Counted from the stretch's first letter, positions 9,612 through 18,879 are shown. The stretch: DNA of 64,000 nucleotides from Symbiodinium natans (GCA_905221605.1 CAJNDS010001524.1:109501-173500), one strand, 5' to 3'. Notes: generated by a model from the letters alone, not told the origin. Translations and numbers: made by a program.

Positions 9612-9746
9612 TTACCTACAACCTGCTCAAGAACTCCCCCCTCAAAAAAAAATAAAAATATTCTTCCTTATAAGGGTTATATGGGGATTTCCATTTGTTT
9701 GTTTGGGGGGTTGTTGAGCAAATAGTACTTATACATTTCTTGCAAG
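9612..9746 (+). mobile_element. Hairpin intron element, family B
   Basis: Inverted ends ACCTGCTCAAGAACTCCCCC and GGGGGGTTGTTGAGCAAATAGT. The element sits directly before the exon at 9747 and the acceptor TTTCTTGCAAG follows its 3' end. Same family as 15774-15892. Confidence 0.5.
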
Positions 9747-9854
9747 CATTATTCCGACCATTCCCACCGGGTTGCGGCGCAGCAGAGGTGGGAGTTCCGG
9801 CCTCGAGAATTGCTTCGGTGGTTTGGGGCTCTTCTTGGGGGCTTCTTTTTCTAA
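9747..9854 (+). CDS. Candidate exon, unknown protein
   Basis: Acceptor CTTGCAAG, open frame QQRWEFRPRELLRWFGALLG, stop TAA at 9852. May be spliced before the stop. First of a run of plus-strand exons to 10876. Confidence 0.45.
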   Translation, partial: HYSDHSHRVAAQQRWEFRPRELLRWFGALLGGFFF

Positions 9855-10177
9855 GGGTTAAGGGTTCAGGGTTTAGGGTTTAGGGTTGAGGGTTTAGGGT
9901 TTAAGGTTTAGGGTTTAGGGTTAAGGGGTTGGGGAGGGATGGGGGTTTGCGGCTTGGGGCTTCTAAGGAATTGCGTGGTCGGGTCTTGAGGCGTTGGGGC
10001 TGCGGTTGTTGTTGGGCTTCGGTCAAACCCTAAACCCTAAACCCTAAACCCTAAACCCTAAACCCTAAGCCCTAAACCCTAAACCCTGAGCCCTAAGCCC
10101 TAAGCTCCAAAACCCTAAACCCTACACAAGGCATCCCAAGTGGTGCGACCTAAGCCCTAAGCCCCAAACCCTAAAAG

Positions 10178-10236
10178 CCACTATCAAGACTTTCTTGCAG
10201 TTGATTTCCGACAGCTCCCAGGCATTGAAAGACCTT
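10178..10236 (+). CDS. Candidate exon, unknown protein
   Basis: Reads TIKTFLQLISDSSQALKDL with donor CTT|GTTAGG. Acceptor is AAAAG after a CCCTAAA run. It ends in phase 0, which fits the next exon at 10400. Confidence 0.5.
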
Positions 10237-10399
10237 GTTAGGGCTTGGGGGTTGGGACTCCAGAGTTTCCGGCTTCCTGAAGCTTAAGCCCTGAGACCCT
10301 AAACCCTAAACCCTAAACCCTTAAGCCTAAACCCTAAACCCTAAACCCTAAACCCTGAACCCTGAACCCTAAACCCTAGCCCTAAACCCTAAACCCTAG

Positions 10400-10478
10400 A
10401 CCCTGAACGTCGGGCTCCCCGAGCCCATGGGGTTTATGCGGGCATCTAGCGCGAAATGGAGCAAGAGGAGTTGCCACT
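10400..10478 (+). CDS. Candidate exon, unknown protein
   Basis: Acceptor CCCTAG is a telomere-type unit with one base changed. The frame reads LNVGLPEPMGFMRASSAKWS, phase 0 in, phase 1 out (donor T|GTGGGT), which fits the exon at 10626. A minus-strand block at 10522-10619 within the following intron also has good sites. Confidence 0.45.
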
Positions 10479-10625
10479 GTGGGTTGTGTAGAAACACCTA
10501 AGCCCCCAATCCTGAACTTACAAACCCGAAGACCAGAAGAACCCATGAGTAGCCGGATTAGAGATTTGATGTTCTCGTGATGTAGCACAGATTGCTGGGC
10601 GTCGCTTGTCCAATAAACCCTGAAG

Positions 10626-10675
10626 CCCCAAAGACGCTGGATCTGGAGGAGTGGCGCCGCAAGCTGAAGCATGGG
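10626..10675 (+). CDS. Candidate exon, unknown protein
   Basis: Acceptor CCTGAAG, frame PKTLDLEEWRRKLKHG, in phase with the preceding exon. The donor is not clear (a GA donor is possible). Confidence 0.4.
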
Positions 10676-10783
10676 ACCCCAACCCCCACCCTAACTACCC
10701 CAAACCCTCCTTGGCTAGCCCTAAATTCGGGCCTATGGGATTGGGGGTCCAACCCTAACCGTAAACCCTAAGCCCTAAACCAG

Positions 10784-10876
10784 CTCCAGTTCGGTGAGGG
10801 ATGGTTGCTTCAAACAGGGCACGTCCGACTGATTCTTGTTGCCGGACGTCCGCTGCCACCTCCGCTTCGGAGTTGA
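10784..10876 (+). CDS. Terminal exon, unknown protein
   Basis: Acceptor AAACCAG, 30 codons and TGA stop: QFGEGWLLQTGHVRLILVAG. AT-rich sequence follows (10880-10950), as expected for a 3' flank. Likely end of the plus-strand gene of 9747-10876. Confidence 0.5.
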   Translation, partial: LQFGEGWLLQTGHVRLILVAGRPLPPPLRS

Positions 10877-11550
10877 GGGTTGCCTAGGATTTCCTCATGA
10901 CTTGGGTGTTCTCTTTATTAGTATATTCAAACATAAGATATTTAATTACCCTAAACCCTAGACCCTAGACCCTAAATCCTAAACCCTACCAACTAAGGGC
11001 TTTTTTTACTTATGCCATCATCAAACGTCTACTATGTCTGGCAGGGTTCGGGGTTTGGGGTTTAGGGCTTTCCGAAAGGCTTGGGTATCGAGTCTTTGGC
11101 TGCAAGGTTTAGGGACAGGGCTAGGGTTCAGGGTTTAGAGTTTAGGGTTTAGGGTGTAGGGTTTAGGGTATAGGGTTTAGGGCTTTGGGTTTCGGCCGCT
11201 TGGGCTGCCTGCCGGCTTTGTTAGGGCTTCGGCTTGCGGAGCTTACGTTTGCCCTAAGCCCGAAGCCCTAAGCCCGAAGCCCTAAGCCCGAAGCCCTAAA
11301 CACTACATCCTGAAGGCCCTGAACCCTAAACGCTAAAACCACCAACATACCCATCGCAATATCGGGATCCTTGCACTACTCCACAGGGCTAGGGGTCTCG
11401 ATCCCGAGGTGGGCCTCTAGGTTTAGGGTTTAGGGTTGAGGGGTCTAGGGGTTCAGGGGTTTAGGGTTTAGGTTTGAGGCTTTAGGGATGAGGGTTGGCG
11501 ATTGGGGCTTAGGGAGCTCTAGGGTTTCGGGGAGCTTCGGAGAGGTTCAG

Positions 11551-11615
11551 GGCCAGCAAGGGTTTCCGCGGGCCGTGAAGCAGCGGAGCGCACAGAATTG
11601 CAAGAAGCGCTTCGG
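11551..11615 (+). CDS. Candidate exon, helical
   Basis: Acceptor GAGGTTCAG, donor CGG|GTTTAG. Reads ARVSAGREAAERTELQEALR, a charged, probably helical segment. Confidence 0.45.
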
Positions 11616-11758
11616 GTTTAGTGTTTAGGATTTAGGGTTTTCCAGGTTTAGGGTTTAGGCTTTAGGGTTTAGGCTTTAGGGTTTAGGGTTTAGGGTTTAG
11701 GGCTTGGGGCTTTCGGATTTAGGGTTTAGGGTTTAGGGTTTAGGGTTTCGGGTCTCAC

Positions 11759-11823
11759 CAGGCTCCCGGCCACTCCAGCATCAGGCAGACCGGGAGAAGG
11801 GCGGCGGCCAGCGCCACGGTGAG
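11759..11823 (-). CDS. Exon coding a hydrophobic segment
   Basis: Minus strand: acceptor CTGTGCAG, donor CTG|GTGAGA, both canonical. It reads LTVALAAALLPVCLMLEWPG, which could be a membrane span. Minus exons at 12411 and 12674 may belong to the same membrane protein. Confidence 0.5.
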
Positions 11824-11858
11824 CTGCACAGGCTTGGACAGTGACCCTTACAACCCCC

Positions 11859-11973
11859 TGGTTCTTAGTCGGGAATGGGGGAATTAGGGCCCTATATATA
11901 TATATATATATATATATACCCTTTTAGGGATTTCGTAGGGTACCTCATACCCTCATCCCCTACTAAGAACCAG
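11859..11973. mobile_element. Hairpin intron element, family C
   Basis: Perfect-looking terminal repeats CTGGTTCTTAGTCGGGA and its complement around TCCCCTACTAAGAACCAG, with an AT run (11897-11919) in the loop. The palindrome gives GT...AG ends on either strand. Other copies at 30817 and 42068. Confidence 0.6.
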
Positions 11974-12239
11974 CCAGACAAAGCTTGACCCTGAACACCC
12001 GAACATGGAGGCTTCGAGGCTAGGGGTTTCAAGCTTCTGCTTTTATATTACCTACAGCCCCAACTCTAGTCCCAACGTGTCTTGCTATTCAGGGTTTACG
12101 ATCTGGGGTTCAGACTGCAAGGCCCTCTACTGCCTCATGCCTGCCACTTGCTGATTCCTTCCTACGCCTGCATTTGCTGTTTCTCCTCCTACTACTGCTA
12201 CTATTGCGGCACTATTGCAGTTGCGACGACTTCTACGAC

Positions 12240-12380
12240 TTTACGACCACCACCAATCCACTACCACCAGTACAGCCAGCACTACGACCACCACTACGAC
12301 CACCACGACACGCACGACCACCACCACCACCACCACCACCACCACCACCACCACCAGACTCACGACGACGACTACTACAA
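12240..12380. repeat. ACC/CCA trinucleotide microsatellite
   Basis: ACCACCACG and CCA repeats. Gly-, Pro-, His- and Thr-rich frames here are shadows of the repeat. Confidence 0.9.
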
Positions 12381-12410
12381 CAAACATACGGCTTGATGTA
12401 GGGTAGAAAC

Positions 12411-12571
12411 CCCGTTTCCAACAATGCCACAAAGATCAACCCAATTGTCACTCGCGACGCTAGGTCCCCTGTGTTGCTTCGCGATGCCTGGGCAATGCTT
12501 AATTGCATCCTTCGTCCAGCGGAGACAAGAAAATGCCCAACGATACCTTCTACAAGGCGCGGAGAACTCAT
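12411..12571 (-). CDS. Candidate exon, possible membrane protein
   Basis: Minus strand, 161 bp, reading RLVEGIVGHFLVSAGRRMQL and then RVTIGLIFVALLETG, the second part hydrophobic. Donor GGG|GTTTCT. The RVTIGL...LL pattern faintly recalls the pore helix of Cys-loop ion channels, which I would not assert. Confidence 0.5.
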
Positions 12572-12673
12572 CCCTAAACCCTAAACCCTAAACCCTGAAC
12601 CCTAAACCCTAAACCCTAAACCCTACACCCCAATCCCTAAACCATGTGGTATGCTAACGCCCGGAGGCCTCAC

Positions 12674-12727
12674 CGGTATGTGGATGCGGCAGGTGCCATT
12701 GCCACACTCCATGACCTGGAGCATTGT
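12674..12727 (-). CDS. Short candidate exon, Cys-rich
   Basis: Minus strand, acceptor GTTCCAG, donor CCG|GTGAGG, reading TMLQVMECGNGTCRIHIP. The plus frame over the same block (VDAAGAIATLHDLEHCLEQD) is also open, but lacks a clear donor. Confidence 0.4.
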
Positions 12728-12778
12728 CTGGAACAGGACATCAGGGCTTAGGGCTTAGGGCTTAGGGTTTAGGGTGGT

Positions 12779-12986
12779 GCAAGTAGCCTAGGACAAAAGG
12801 GTGCCCTTTTAGGGTTTAGGGTTTAGGGTTTAGGGTTTAGGGTTTAGGGTTTAGGGTTTAGGGTTTAGGGTTTAGGGTTTAGGGTTTAGGGTTTAGGTTT
12901 AGGGTTTAAGGTTTAGGGTTTCTAGAGGCTTAGAAGGGAACCCAGACCTCAACAAAAGGCAATAAGGGCCTTACCCTGGGTCCTTG
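12779..12986. mobile_element. Family A hairpin element interrupted by telomere-type array
   Basis: The left part (GTAGCCTAGGACAAAAGGGT...CCCTTTT) and right part (AAGGGAACCC...AATAAGGGCCTTACCCTGGGTCC) match the two halves of family A copies at 14366 and 15527. Between them, 12810-12925 is a TTTAGGG array in place of the normal centre. Confidence 0.55.
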
Positions 12987-13025
12987 GCAAAGGGCAACTT
13001 AGGGCTTCGGATGCCAGTCTTGCTA

Positions 13026-13127
13026 CGTTTAGGGTTTAGGGTTTAGGGTTTAGGGTTTAGGGTTTAGGGTTTAGGGTTTAGGGTTTAGGGTTTAGGGTTT
13101 AGGGTTTAGGGTTTAGGGTTTAGGGTT
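13026..13127. repeat. TTTAGGG array
   Basis: Fourteen perfect TTTAGGG units. Confidence 0.95.
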
Positions 13128-13541
13128 ATGACTATTAACACTACTGTTATGGCTATGATAACGTTTATTATGACGATGATTGCGATCATGTCTTATTAGC
13201 ATCTATTAGCACTCCTACTTTGTTGTAGGGTTGAGGCCTCTGAAGAGGTATCTGGGGTTCAGGCTTTGCGGTCTCAAGTTTGGGTCAAGTCTGGGCCTCT
13301 ACACCCCAAACCCCTCCACCCCACTAACCTCCTCCATGGTATGAGGTCCAGGCCCTGAGGTGAACCCTAAACCCTAAACCCTAAACCCTAAACCCTAAAC
13401 CGTCCTAAAGCCCGGCGACCCAAAGCCCTTCGCCCCAAGCCCTGACGCGCCCACATAAAGGCTGCCCCACGAAACTCCAAACAGGACCAAAGGCTTGTGG
13501 AGTTTCCTGCCCACATGCGGTGGGGGGAAGAGGGGGTTTAC

Positions 13542-13649
13542 TTGAACTTCCTTCGATGTTAGGGGCGCACACTCTTTAAGGTGTAGGCTTTGGAGTTTCG
13601 GGAGGCACGCTTCGGGTCGCCCACATCGCACATCGGCTTGAGCCCGTGC
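13542..13649 (-). CDS. Leucine-rich repeat exon
   Basis: Minus strand, exactly 36 codons, acceptor CGTGAAG, donor CAA|GTAAAC. It reads CLPKLQSLHLKECAPLTSKE, matching the LxxLxxLxLxxCxxLT spacing of cysteine-containing leucine-rich repeats (AMN1/F-box type). Such repeats form protein-binding solenoids. Neighbouring repeats were not found, so the family is inferred from one unit. Confidence 0.5.
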
Positions 13650-14220
13650 CTTCACGGAGCAGGTTGTGGTGCGGAACTGTCGACTCCTGGGAGAGTTTTT
13701 GTTGTCAGTAGGATTTCCAGGGTTCAGGGACTGGGGATCTAGGGGCTTAGGGTTTAGGGGATTAGGGTTTAGGGCTTTGGGGGTCTAGGGTTTACGGTTG
13801 GTAGGGGTCTTGGGCTTTGGATTTAGGGGCTCGGGTTTGGGAGCAGGGTTTTACACGGTCGCCATGCACGCTTCATTGCTGGAGCTGGCTTGCAAACCGA
13901 GTCGCCTCCCTCATGGTGCGCATCACCAAGCATCCCGGGGCAGAGCAGACACCAGAGACTTAGGGGGGATGCCTGCGCAAAAAAAAGGGGGGCACTTTGT
14001 GGGTTGAGGATAGGAGGGATCCTAGGCCTCAGCCGCTCGACACAATGGCTGTCTCCCCCTAAACCCTAAACCCTAACCCCTGAACTCCAAACCTCTGAAC
14101 CCGAAGAATCCCTCAACGCTGTAGGGACAATGCTGTTTGCCAGACGACTGGTGGCTTTCGGATAGAAGCCAGGCGCGCGCGGGGGAAAGAATGATCACGC
14201 TAAACCCTTCAAAACCCTAG

Positions 14221-14266
14221 ACCGAGCTTGCATTGGAAAGACTTCGAGCGGACCGCAAAAACAAAC
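14221..14266 (+). CDS. Short candidate exon
   Basis: Acceptor AAACCCTAG, donor AAC|GTAAAC, reading TELALERLRADRKNK. Both sites touch telomere-type sequence. Confidence 0.45.
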
Positions 14267-14365
14267 GTAAACCCCGAAGCTGTAAACTTAGGGGCGCTTG
14301 AAGGCACGAGCCTGCCTATGTACCAATGCTATCCCTTTGTGGCCCCGACATAGTTTACTCGACCC

Positions 14366-14475
14366 AGGAGCAACCTAGGTATAAAAAGGGTGCCTTTTTG
14401 GTTTTAAGGGGGGGTCATAAGGGAACCCCAACCCCAAAAAAAGCCAAATAAGGGTCTCCTCCGGGTCCTTGTTTA
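14366..14475 (+). mobile_element. Hairpin intron element, family A
   Basis: Inverted ends CGACCCAGGAGCAACC and GGTCTCCTCCGGGTCC. The interior keeps the family signature AAAAAGGGTGCCTTTT and TAAGGGAACCCCAACCCC. GTTTA occurs on both flanks and may be a target duplication. Confidence 0.55.
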
Positions 14476-14600
14476 AACGAATAAACTACCCGAACTAGGC
14501 CATCCGGCTGCCAGCCCTGGCCCTTGTCCGGGTTCTCGTGTGGTGCGGCGGAGGGTGCCCCGCTGCTCCCCCAAAACCCCCTCATAGGATCAACCAGGTT

Positions 14601-15022
14601 TGCTGGCCGTTTTTTGGGCAACATTTCTGCTGCTCTTCCATGCGAGTGACGACCCTGAAGAGGACATGTTACTCCCTACGAGTGGCCATGGCCTTTCAGC
14701 TCTGAGCTCTGGGCTGTGGCCCGGCCGCATAAGCCCACTAGACCGTTTGCTTGCAGGTGACGGCCTTACCAGCCGGAAGGGGCTTAGGGGGCTGCACTTG
14801 CGCAATTGGGAGTGGTGCAGGTTTAGTGTGGCCCCTCTTCACTCCGCAATCCCTGCGTGGGGTAAAGAATCCTTTGTGGCTGGTTGCCCTAAAGAGCCCG
14901 AGGTCAAGGAAAAGCCGCCAGCCGCACACTGGCAGCTTGTGCAAAAAAAAGAGGAACGGCTTGAGTCACTTCTTTTGCCTTGTGGCCGCGCTGTTTTGGG
15001 TGGCATGCTGAAGCAACCCTAG
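14601..15022 (+). CDS. Candidate long exon, unknown protein
   Basis: A 140-codon frame with no ATG at its start, opening after acceptor CAACCAG and ending TAG at 15020. It reads FWATFLLLFHASDDPEEDML near the start (hydrophobic, then acidic) and QKKEERLESLLLPCGR near the end. It is repeat-free. The antisense frame is also partly open. Confidence 0.45.
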
Positions 15023-15076
15023 ACCCTAAACCCTAAACCCTAAACCAGGGGAGCTTGTGTCATGGGTCTTCTGTAG

Positions 15077-15125
15077 GTCTTGCCCAGCCAAGCGTGGAGA
15101 TCTTGCCTCTCCTCTTGAGAAAGGG
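15077..15125 (+). CDS. Exon 1 of a five-exon joined model
   Basis: Acceptor GTCTTCTGTAG, donor GGG|GTGTTG. In the frame that stays open through all five exons it reads SCPAKRGDLASPLEKG. A second frame (LAQPSVEILPLLLRKG) is open here alone. Confidence 0.5.
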
Positions 15126-15133
15126 GTGTTGGT

Positions 15134-15310
15134 CTAGGGTTTAGGGTTTAGGGTTTAGGGTTTAGGGTTTAGGGTTTAGGGTTTCGGGTTTCGGGTTTAG
15201 AGTTTAGGGTTTAGGGTTTAGGGTTTAGGGTCTAGGGTCTAGGGGTTAGGGGTTAGGGGTTAGGGTTTAGGGGTTAGGGGTTAGGGTTTAGGGTTTAGGG
15301 TTTAGGGTCA
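15134..15310. repeat. TTTAGGG array filling an intron
   Basis: TTTAGGG with TTTCGGG, TCTAGGG and GTTAGGG variants. It makes up nearly all of the intron 15126-15320 of the joined model. Confidence 0.9.
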
Positions 15311-15320
15311 CTATCTACAG

Positions 15321-15370
15321 CCTCCCAGGGGTCTGGTATACTTGATGTCTCCGCCCCCTCCAGCGAAAAC
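15321..15370 (+). CDS. Exon 2 of the joined model
   Basis: Acceptor CTATCTACAG, donor AAC|GTGAGG, 50 bp. In the joined frame PPRGLVYLMSPPPPAKT; the other frame reads SQGSGILDVSAPSSEN. Confidence 0.5.
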
Positions 15371-15442
15371 GTGAGGCACTGATTCACAGGGTTTGTAACC
15401 TTAACCCTGAAAAACAGGCATGAACCGAAATCTAAGCCCCAG

Positions 15443-15526
15443 CCCTTCATCCGAGAACCTAAGCCTTATGATCGAGGGGCCTGGGACTCAGTATACAGGT
15501 ATAGCTTCCTGCTGGAAGTGGGGATG
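15443..15526 (+). CDS. Exon 3 of the joined model
   Basis: Acceptor GCCCCAG, donor ATG|GTCTAG, 84 bp. Joined frame reads NLSLMIEGPGTQYTGIASCW. A second frame (FIREPKPYDRGAWDSVYRYS) is also open, so the true phase needs transcript data. Its donor is the first two bases of a hairpin element. Confidence 0.5.
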
Positions 15527-15648
15527 GTCTAGACCCGGGAGTAACCTGGGAATAAAAAGGGTACCCTTTTTGGGGTTCAAGGGGATTTTATAAGGGAACC
15601 CCCAACCCCACAAAAAAAGGAAAAATAATGGCCTACTCCCGGTCCTAG
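15527..15648 (+). mobile_element. Hairpin intron element, family A, exactly intron-sized
   Basis: Starts GTCTAGACCCGGGAGTAACC and ends GGCCTACTCCCGGTCCTAG, so the terminal inverted repeats carry both the GT donor and the AG acceptor. TGGT lies on both sides as a possible target duplication. Flanking sequence is open in frame when it is removed. Confidence 0.65.
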
Positions 15649-15773
15649 TGGTGTGCTGCCTGTAGCCCTTCTAACGGTTCTGGGGGGGGGGGGGGTGTCG
15701 GTCCAGGCTCCTGCATTTTCACCTTGCTGTTGGCCCTGCGCCTCTTGCGCTAGGCCAACAAAGTCCATCTCAA
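15649..15773 (+). CDS. Exon 4 of the joined model
   Basis: Lies exactly between two hairpin introns. Joined frame reads GVLPVALLTVLGGGGVSVQA, hydrophobic then Cys/Pro-rich. It contains a run of 13 G, so a one-base error here would change the frame of the exons on one side. Confidence 0.45.
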
Positions 15774-15892
15774 GTCTACTGCTGTTTGCTTAGGAACCCC
15801 CCAAAAATTGAGCACATTCTTCCTGATAAGGGTAACATAGGGATTCTCATCTTTTGCTTTTTTTGAGGGGGGGGTTCTTAAGCAAATAGTAG
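15774..15892 (+). mobile_element. Hairpin intron element, family B, exactly intron-sized
   Basis: Starts GTCTACTGCTGTTTGCTTAG and ends CTTAAGCAAATAGTAG. AGTCTAC is repeated on both sides as a likely 7-bp target duplication. Donor and acceptor come from the element. Confidence 0.65.
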
Positions 15893-15952
15893 TCTACGTT
15901 CCATGCATTGCATCTCCAGGCAGTTGCCCTCTGGGCTGGGATGCCACTGGGG
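15893..15952 (+). CDS. Exon 5 of the joined model
   Basis: Begins right after the family B element and ends at donor GGG|GTACTT. Joined frame reads IYVPCIASPGSCPLGWDATG; the alternative frame reads STFHALHLQAVALWAGMPLG, also convincing. Confidence 0.45.
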
Positions 15953-16164
15953 GTACTTTTGCGCCCCCTTGTTGCCCTAAACGCCCGACACCGAGGCTAC
16001 TATAAACCTTAAACCCTAGACCTGAAACCCTAACCCTAAACCCTAAACCCTGAACCGTGCATGTGTCTCGTCGCAAGCTTTGTACACTCGTTCGAGAACT
16101 GGGAAAGAAGATCACAGCAAGCCTCCCCTTCGATACTGCTGGGAAGCAAATCTCATGTCAAGCT

Positions 16165-16319
16165 TAGGGTTTAGGGTTCAGGGTTTAGGGTTTAGGGCTT
16201 AGGGCTTAGGGTTTAGGGTTTAGGGTTTAGGGTTTAGGGCTTAGGGCTTAGGGCTTAGGGTTTAGGGTTTAGGGTTTAGGGCTTAGGGTTTAGGGTTAAG
16301 GTGTAGGGTTTAGGTTCCC
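16165..16319. repeat. TTTAGGG/CTTAGGG array
   Basis: Alternating blocks of TTTAGGG and CTTAGGG units. The unique block after it (16321-16470) has coding-like frames on both strands that I could not resolve. Confidence 0.9.
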
Positions 16320-16576
16320 TTGGGTCACGAAAACAACCAAGAACAAAACATCATTCTCAGGGAGGCTGTAGAGCCAGGAAAGAAGATCGCAGGAAGCACA
16401 AGGGGGGACAATACTGCAATGTATGGCAGGGGGTGGCGGGGCCTCCGAAGATGCTCGGCCAGAAGCTGCCTGAAACACCCCAAGCCCCGAACCCAAAACC
16501 CAAAAACCTCGAATATTCTGCTTCAAGCATCCCTTTCCTCAGCGTCCTTGTTGGGATAAGTAGGGGCCCTACACAG

Positions 16577-16634
16577 GGCATCCGGGCTAACCACCCACAA
16601 CTCCCTCGATGGAGCAAAACCCCCAAATCTCCCC
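16577..16634 (+). CDS. Candidate exon, unknown protein
   Basis: Acceptor CCCTACACAG, donor CCC|GTGAAT, 58 bp, reading GIRANHPQLPRWSKTPKSP. It joins in frame to the next entry. Confidence 0.5.
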
Positions 16635-16733
16635 GTGAATTCCACAGCATGTTGGGGAGTGAGTGGGAGGGGTTTCAGGCTTGGGGTTTAGGGTTTTGGG
16701 TTTAGAGTCAGTCCTCTACATCCTCTTTCCCAG

Positions 16734-16792
16734 TATTGAAGGGCACCGTGTGGGCGCAAACTTTGGCACGCCTGGCCCCTCAACACGCCTAA
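16734..16792 (+). CDS. Terminal exon joined to 16577
   Basis: Acceptor CTCTTTCCCAG. Joined frame reads LKGTVWAQTLARLAPQHA and stops at TAA. If not joined, another frame (IEGHRVGANFGTPGPSTRLK) runs to donor GTAGTG at 16806. Confidence 0.45.
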
Positions 16793-17186
16793 AAAACAGC
16801 TGCGGGTAGTGCTGGAAGTGCCTGGCGCTGTCCCAGACAGAGCTTAGAGTTTCAGGTATCAGGGTTTAGGGGCAATGTTACTGCTTTCTGGAAGCACCCG
16901 GGTCCCTCAGCCCCAAATTCGTCACTGAAGTCCGAAACAACTCTAAGAAACAGCTCGGAGCCCCCAAACCCTTATCACCCCCAACCTGTATCCCTATAAC
17001 CTGATATCCCTATGACCCCGGAACCCTAAAACCTAAACCATAGACCCTAAGCCCCCAACCTCCTTACGATAAACTAGACCCTAAACCCTAAACCCTAAAC
17101 CCTAAACCCTAAACCCTAAACCCTCCCAGCTTCGCCCCATTCGGTGCGCCTTAGCGACGGAGCCCGCACCTTGGCAACTCCGGCTT

Positions 17187-17455
17187 CGGGTTTAGGGTTT
17201 AGGGTTTAGGGTTTAGGGTTTAGGGTTTAGGGTTTAGGGTTTAGGGTTTAGGGTTTTAGGGTTTAGGGTTTAGGGTTTAGGGTTTAGGGTTTAGGGTTTA
17301 GGGTTTATTGTTTAGGGTTTAGGGTTTAGTGTTTAGGGTTTAGGGTTTAGGGTTTAGGGTTTAGGGTTTAGGGTTTAGGGTTTAGGGTTTAGGGTTTAGG
17401 GTTTAGGGTTTAGGGTTTAGGGTTTAGGGTTTAGGGTTTAGGGTTTAGGGCTCAG
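17187..17455. repeat. TTTAGGG array, 270 bp
   Basis: About 38 units, nearly all perfect, with single TTTATTG and TTTAGTG changes. Confidence 0.97.
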
Positions 17456-17539
17456 GGGCTCGCAGTGTTTTGAGGGATTTGGAGGTTCAAGGTTCACTTG
17501 GGTTAGTGTTTGGGACTTGATGTGTAAACAAACAATTGA

Positions 17540-17610
17540 CTTTTCATACATACACATATACATATACATATACATGTACAGGTACAGATACAGATACATA
17601 TATACATATA
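17540..17610. repeat. CATATA microsatellite
   Basis: ACATATACATATAC repeat. AT-rich sequence without coding signal continues to about 17740. Confidence 0.85.
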
Positions 17611-17955
17611 CATATGTTGACACTTATTTAGCTATGCGTTTCTTACTTCATTTACATTTATACACTGTTTTGTTTACTTATCTATGTATCTATATGTTTC
17701 AACTCTTTCATACTTATCTTTGTGTTTACTTATTTGGGTTGAGGTGTTCTTGGTCTAGGGCAGGGTTCGAAGGGTTTAGCGTTTGTGGGTTTAAGGCGCT
17801 TTTGGGTGAAGGGTTCATAGGGTGTAGGGCCGAGGGCTGGGGCTGAGGAATCAGTGCGGCCCTGGCATATTCAAAGATAGTTCTCTGGGAAACTAGTACT
17901 GCCACTGTAATCCCAATCCCTGAACCCTACGCCCTAAACCCTAAGGTATACTTAC

Positions 17956-18019
17956 AATATCTCTGAACTGTCCGTGGAGTCCAGTTAAAGAACATCATCT
18001 TTGTTACAAACACAACTCT
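17956..18019 (-). CDS. Candidate exon, unknown protein
   Basis: Minus strand: acceptor GCTTGGTTGTAG, donor ATT|GTAAGTATA (full consensus). It reads RVVFVTKMMFFNWTPRTVQR. One of the best splice-site pairs in the window. Confidence 0.55.
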
Positions 18020-18299
18020 CTACAACCAAGCCTGGAATCATGCCCCCCCACCCACCCACCCCAGTTCGCGGCATCTAGAAGGCATATACGATGGCTTAGC
18101 GTTTGGGGTTTACGCATTGCTAGGGTTCAGGGTTTCGGGCTTGGGTTTGGGGGGGGCTTCCCAAACCAACCCCAATTTCCACCCTCCTAACCATCTACGA
18201 TAACCGAATGAAACCCCAAACCCTTGACCCTAAACCCTAAACTCTAAACCCTAAACCCTAAACCCTAAACCTATCTTGCCACGAAACAGGAGCGATCGA

Positions 18300-18375
18300 T
18301 GCACGGACCCGGTGGATCCCAGGGCGACCGACTGCGGCAGGAGAAGGCTGGGATCTTCTCCAATGATTAAGGAAC
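18300..18375 (+). CDS. Candidate exon, unknown protein
   Basis: Acceptor ACGAAACAG. One frame reads HGPGGSQGDRLRQEKAGIFS and stops at TAA 18368; another reads on to donor ACA|GTTAGG. Flanked by a CCCTAAA run on the left and TTTAGGG on the right. Confidence 0.45.
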
Positions 18376-18457
18376 AGTTAGGGTTTAGGGTTTAGACCGG
18401 GTTTAGGGTTTAGGGTTTAGGGTTTCGGGTTTAGGGCTTAGGGCTTAGGGTTTAGGG

Positions 18458-18607
18458 TACAACTATTGGCTAAGTAATCAGCATGGCCGAAAGGTGTGGC
18501 AACGCATTTCCCCCTGCGTACACCCTATGACTGGCATTTACACCTTACAGCTAATGGATCTGCGAACACCATGGCAAATCTTTGCGTCATGGCCAACAGA
18601 TGATTGA
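18458..18607 (+). CDS. Terminal exon, unknown protein
   Basis: A 49-codon frame to TGA: NYWLSNQHGRKVWQRISPCV, then QLMDLRTPWQIFASWPTDD. Aromatic-rich and clearly protein-like. It opens directly from a TTTAGGG array; the AG of the last units may be the acceptor. Confidence 0.55.
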   Translation, partial: YNYWLSNQHGRKVWQRISPCVHPMTGIYTLQLMDLRTPWQIFASWPTDD

Positions 18608-18806
18608 AAACGACCCAAACCTGCCTAGAAACCCTAAAGGCTTGCAACCTTCAGGCAGAGCGTAGAGCTGCGGGCAGAGTGTAGGGTCGAGGGCCTTGAA
18701 GGGTGGCCTGAACTCGTGTTGAAAATAGGCTCCCTCGCCCTAAGCCCTAAAGCCCAATTCCTGACGGCTCGCAAGTCGTTGTCTGGAGCTACCCTTGAGA
18801 ACAAAC

Positions 18807-18879
18807 CTCTCGACTGCCCTCAACCCGCGAGAGATCTGAACCACAAAGCTTGGACTAAGCCCATGCAGCACGAAGCCGC
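18807..18879 (-). CDS. Candidate exon, unknown protein
   Basis: Minus strand: acceptor CCGGGGAG, donor GAG|GTTTGT. Reads GFVLHGLSPSFVVQISRGLR. The plus frame across the block is also open but more repetitive. Confidence 0.45.

Noticed and set aside
13127-13260. Short ATG-led frame rich in Met, Ile, Thr
   Set aside because: Derived from ATGACTATTATG-type low complexity.
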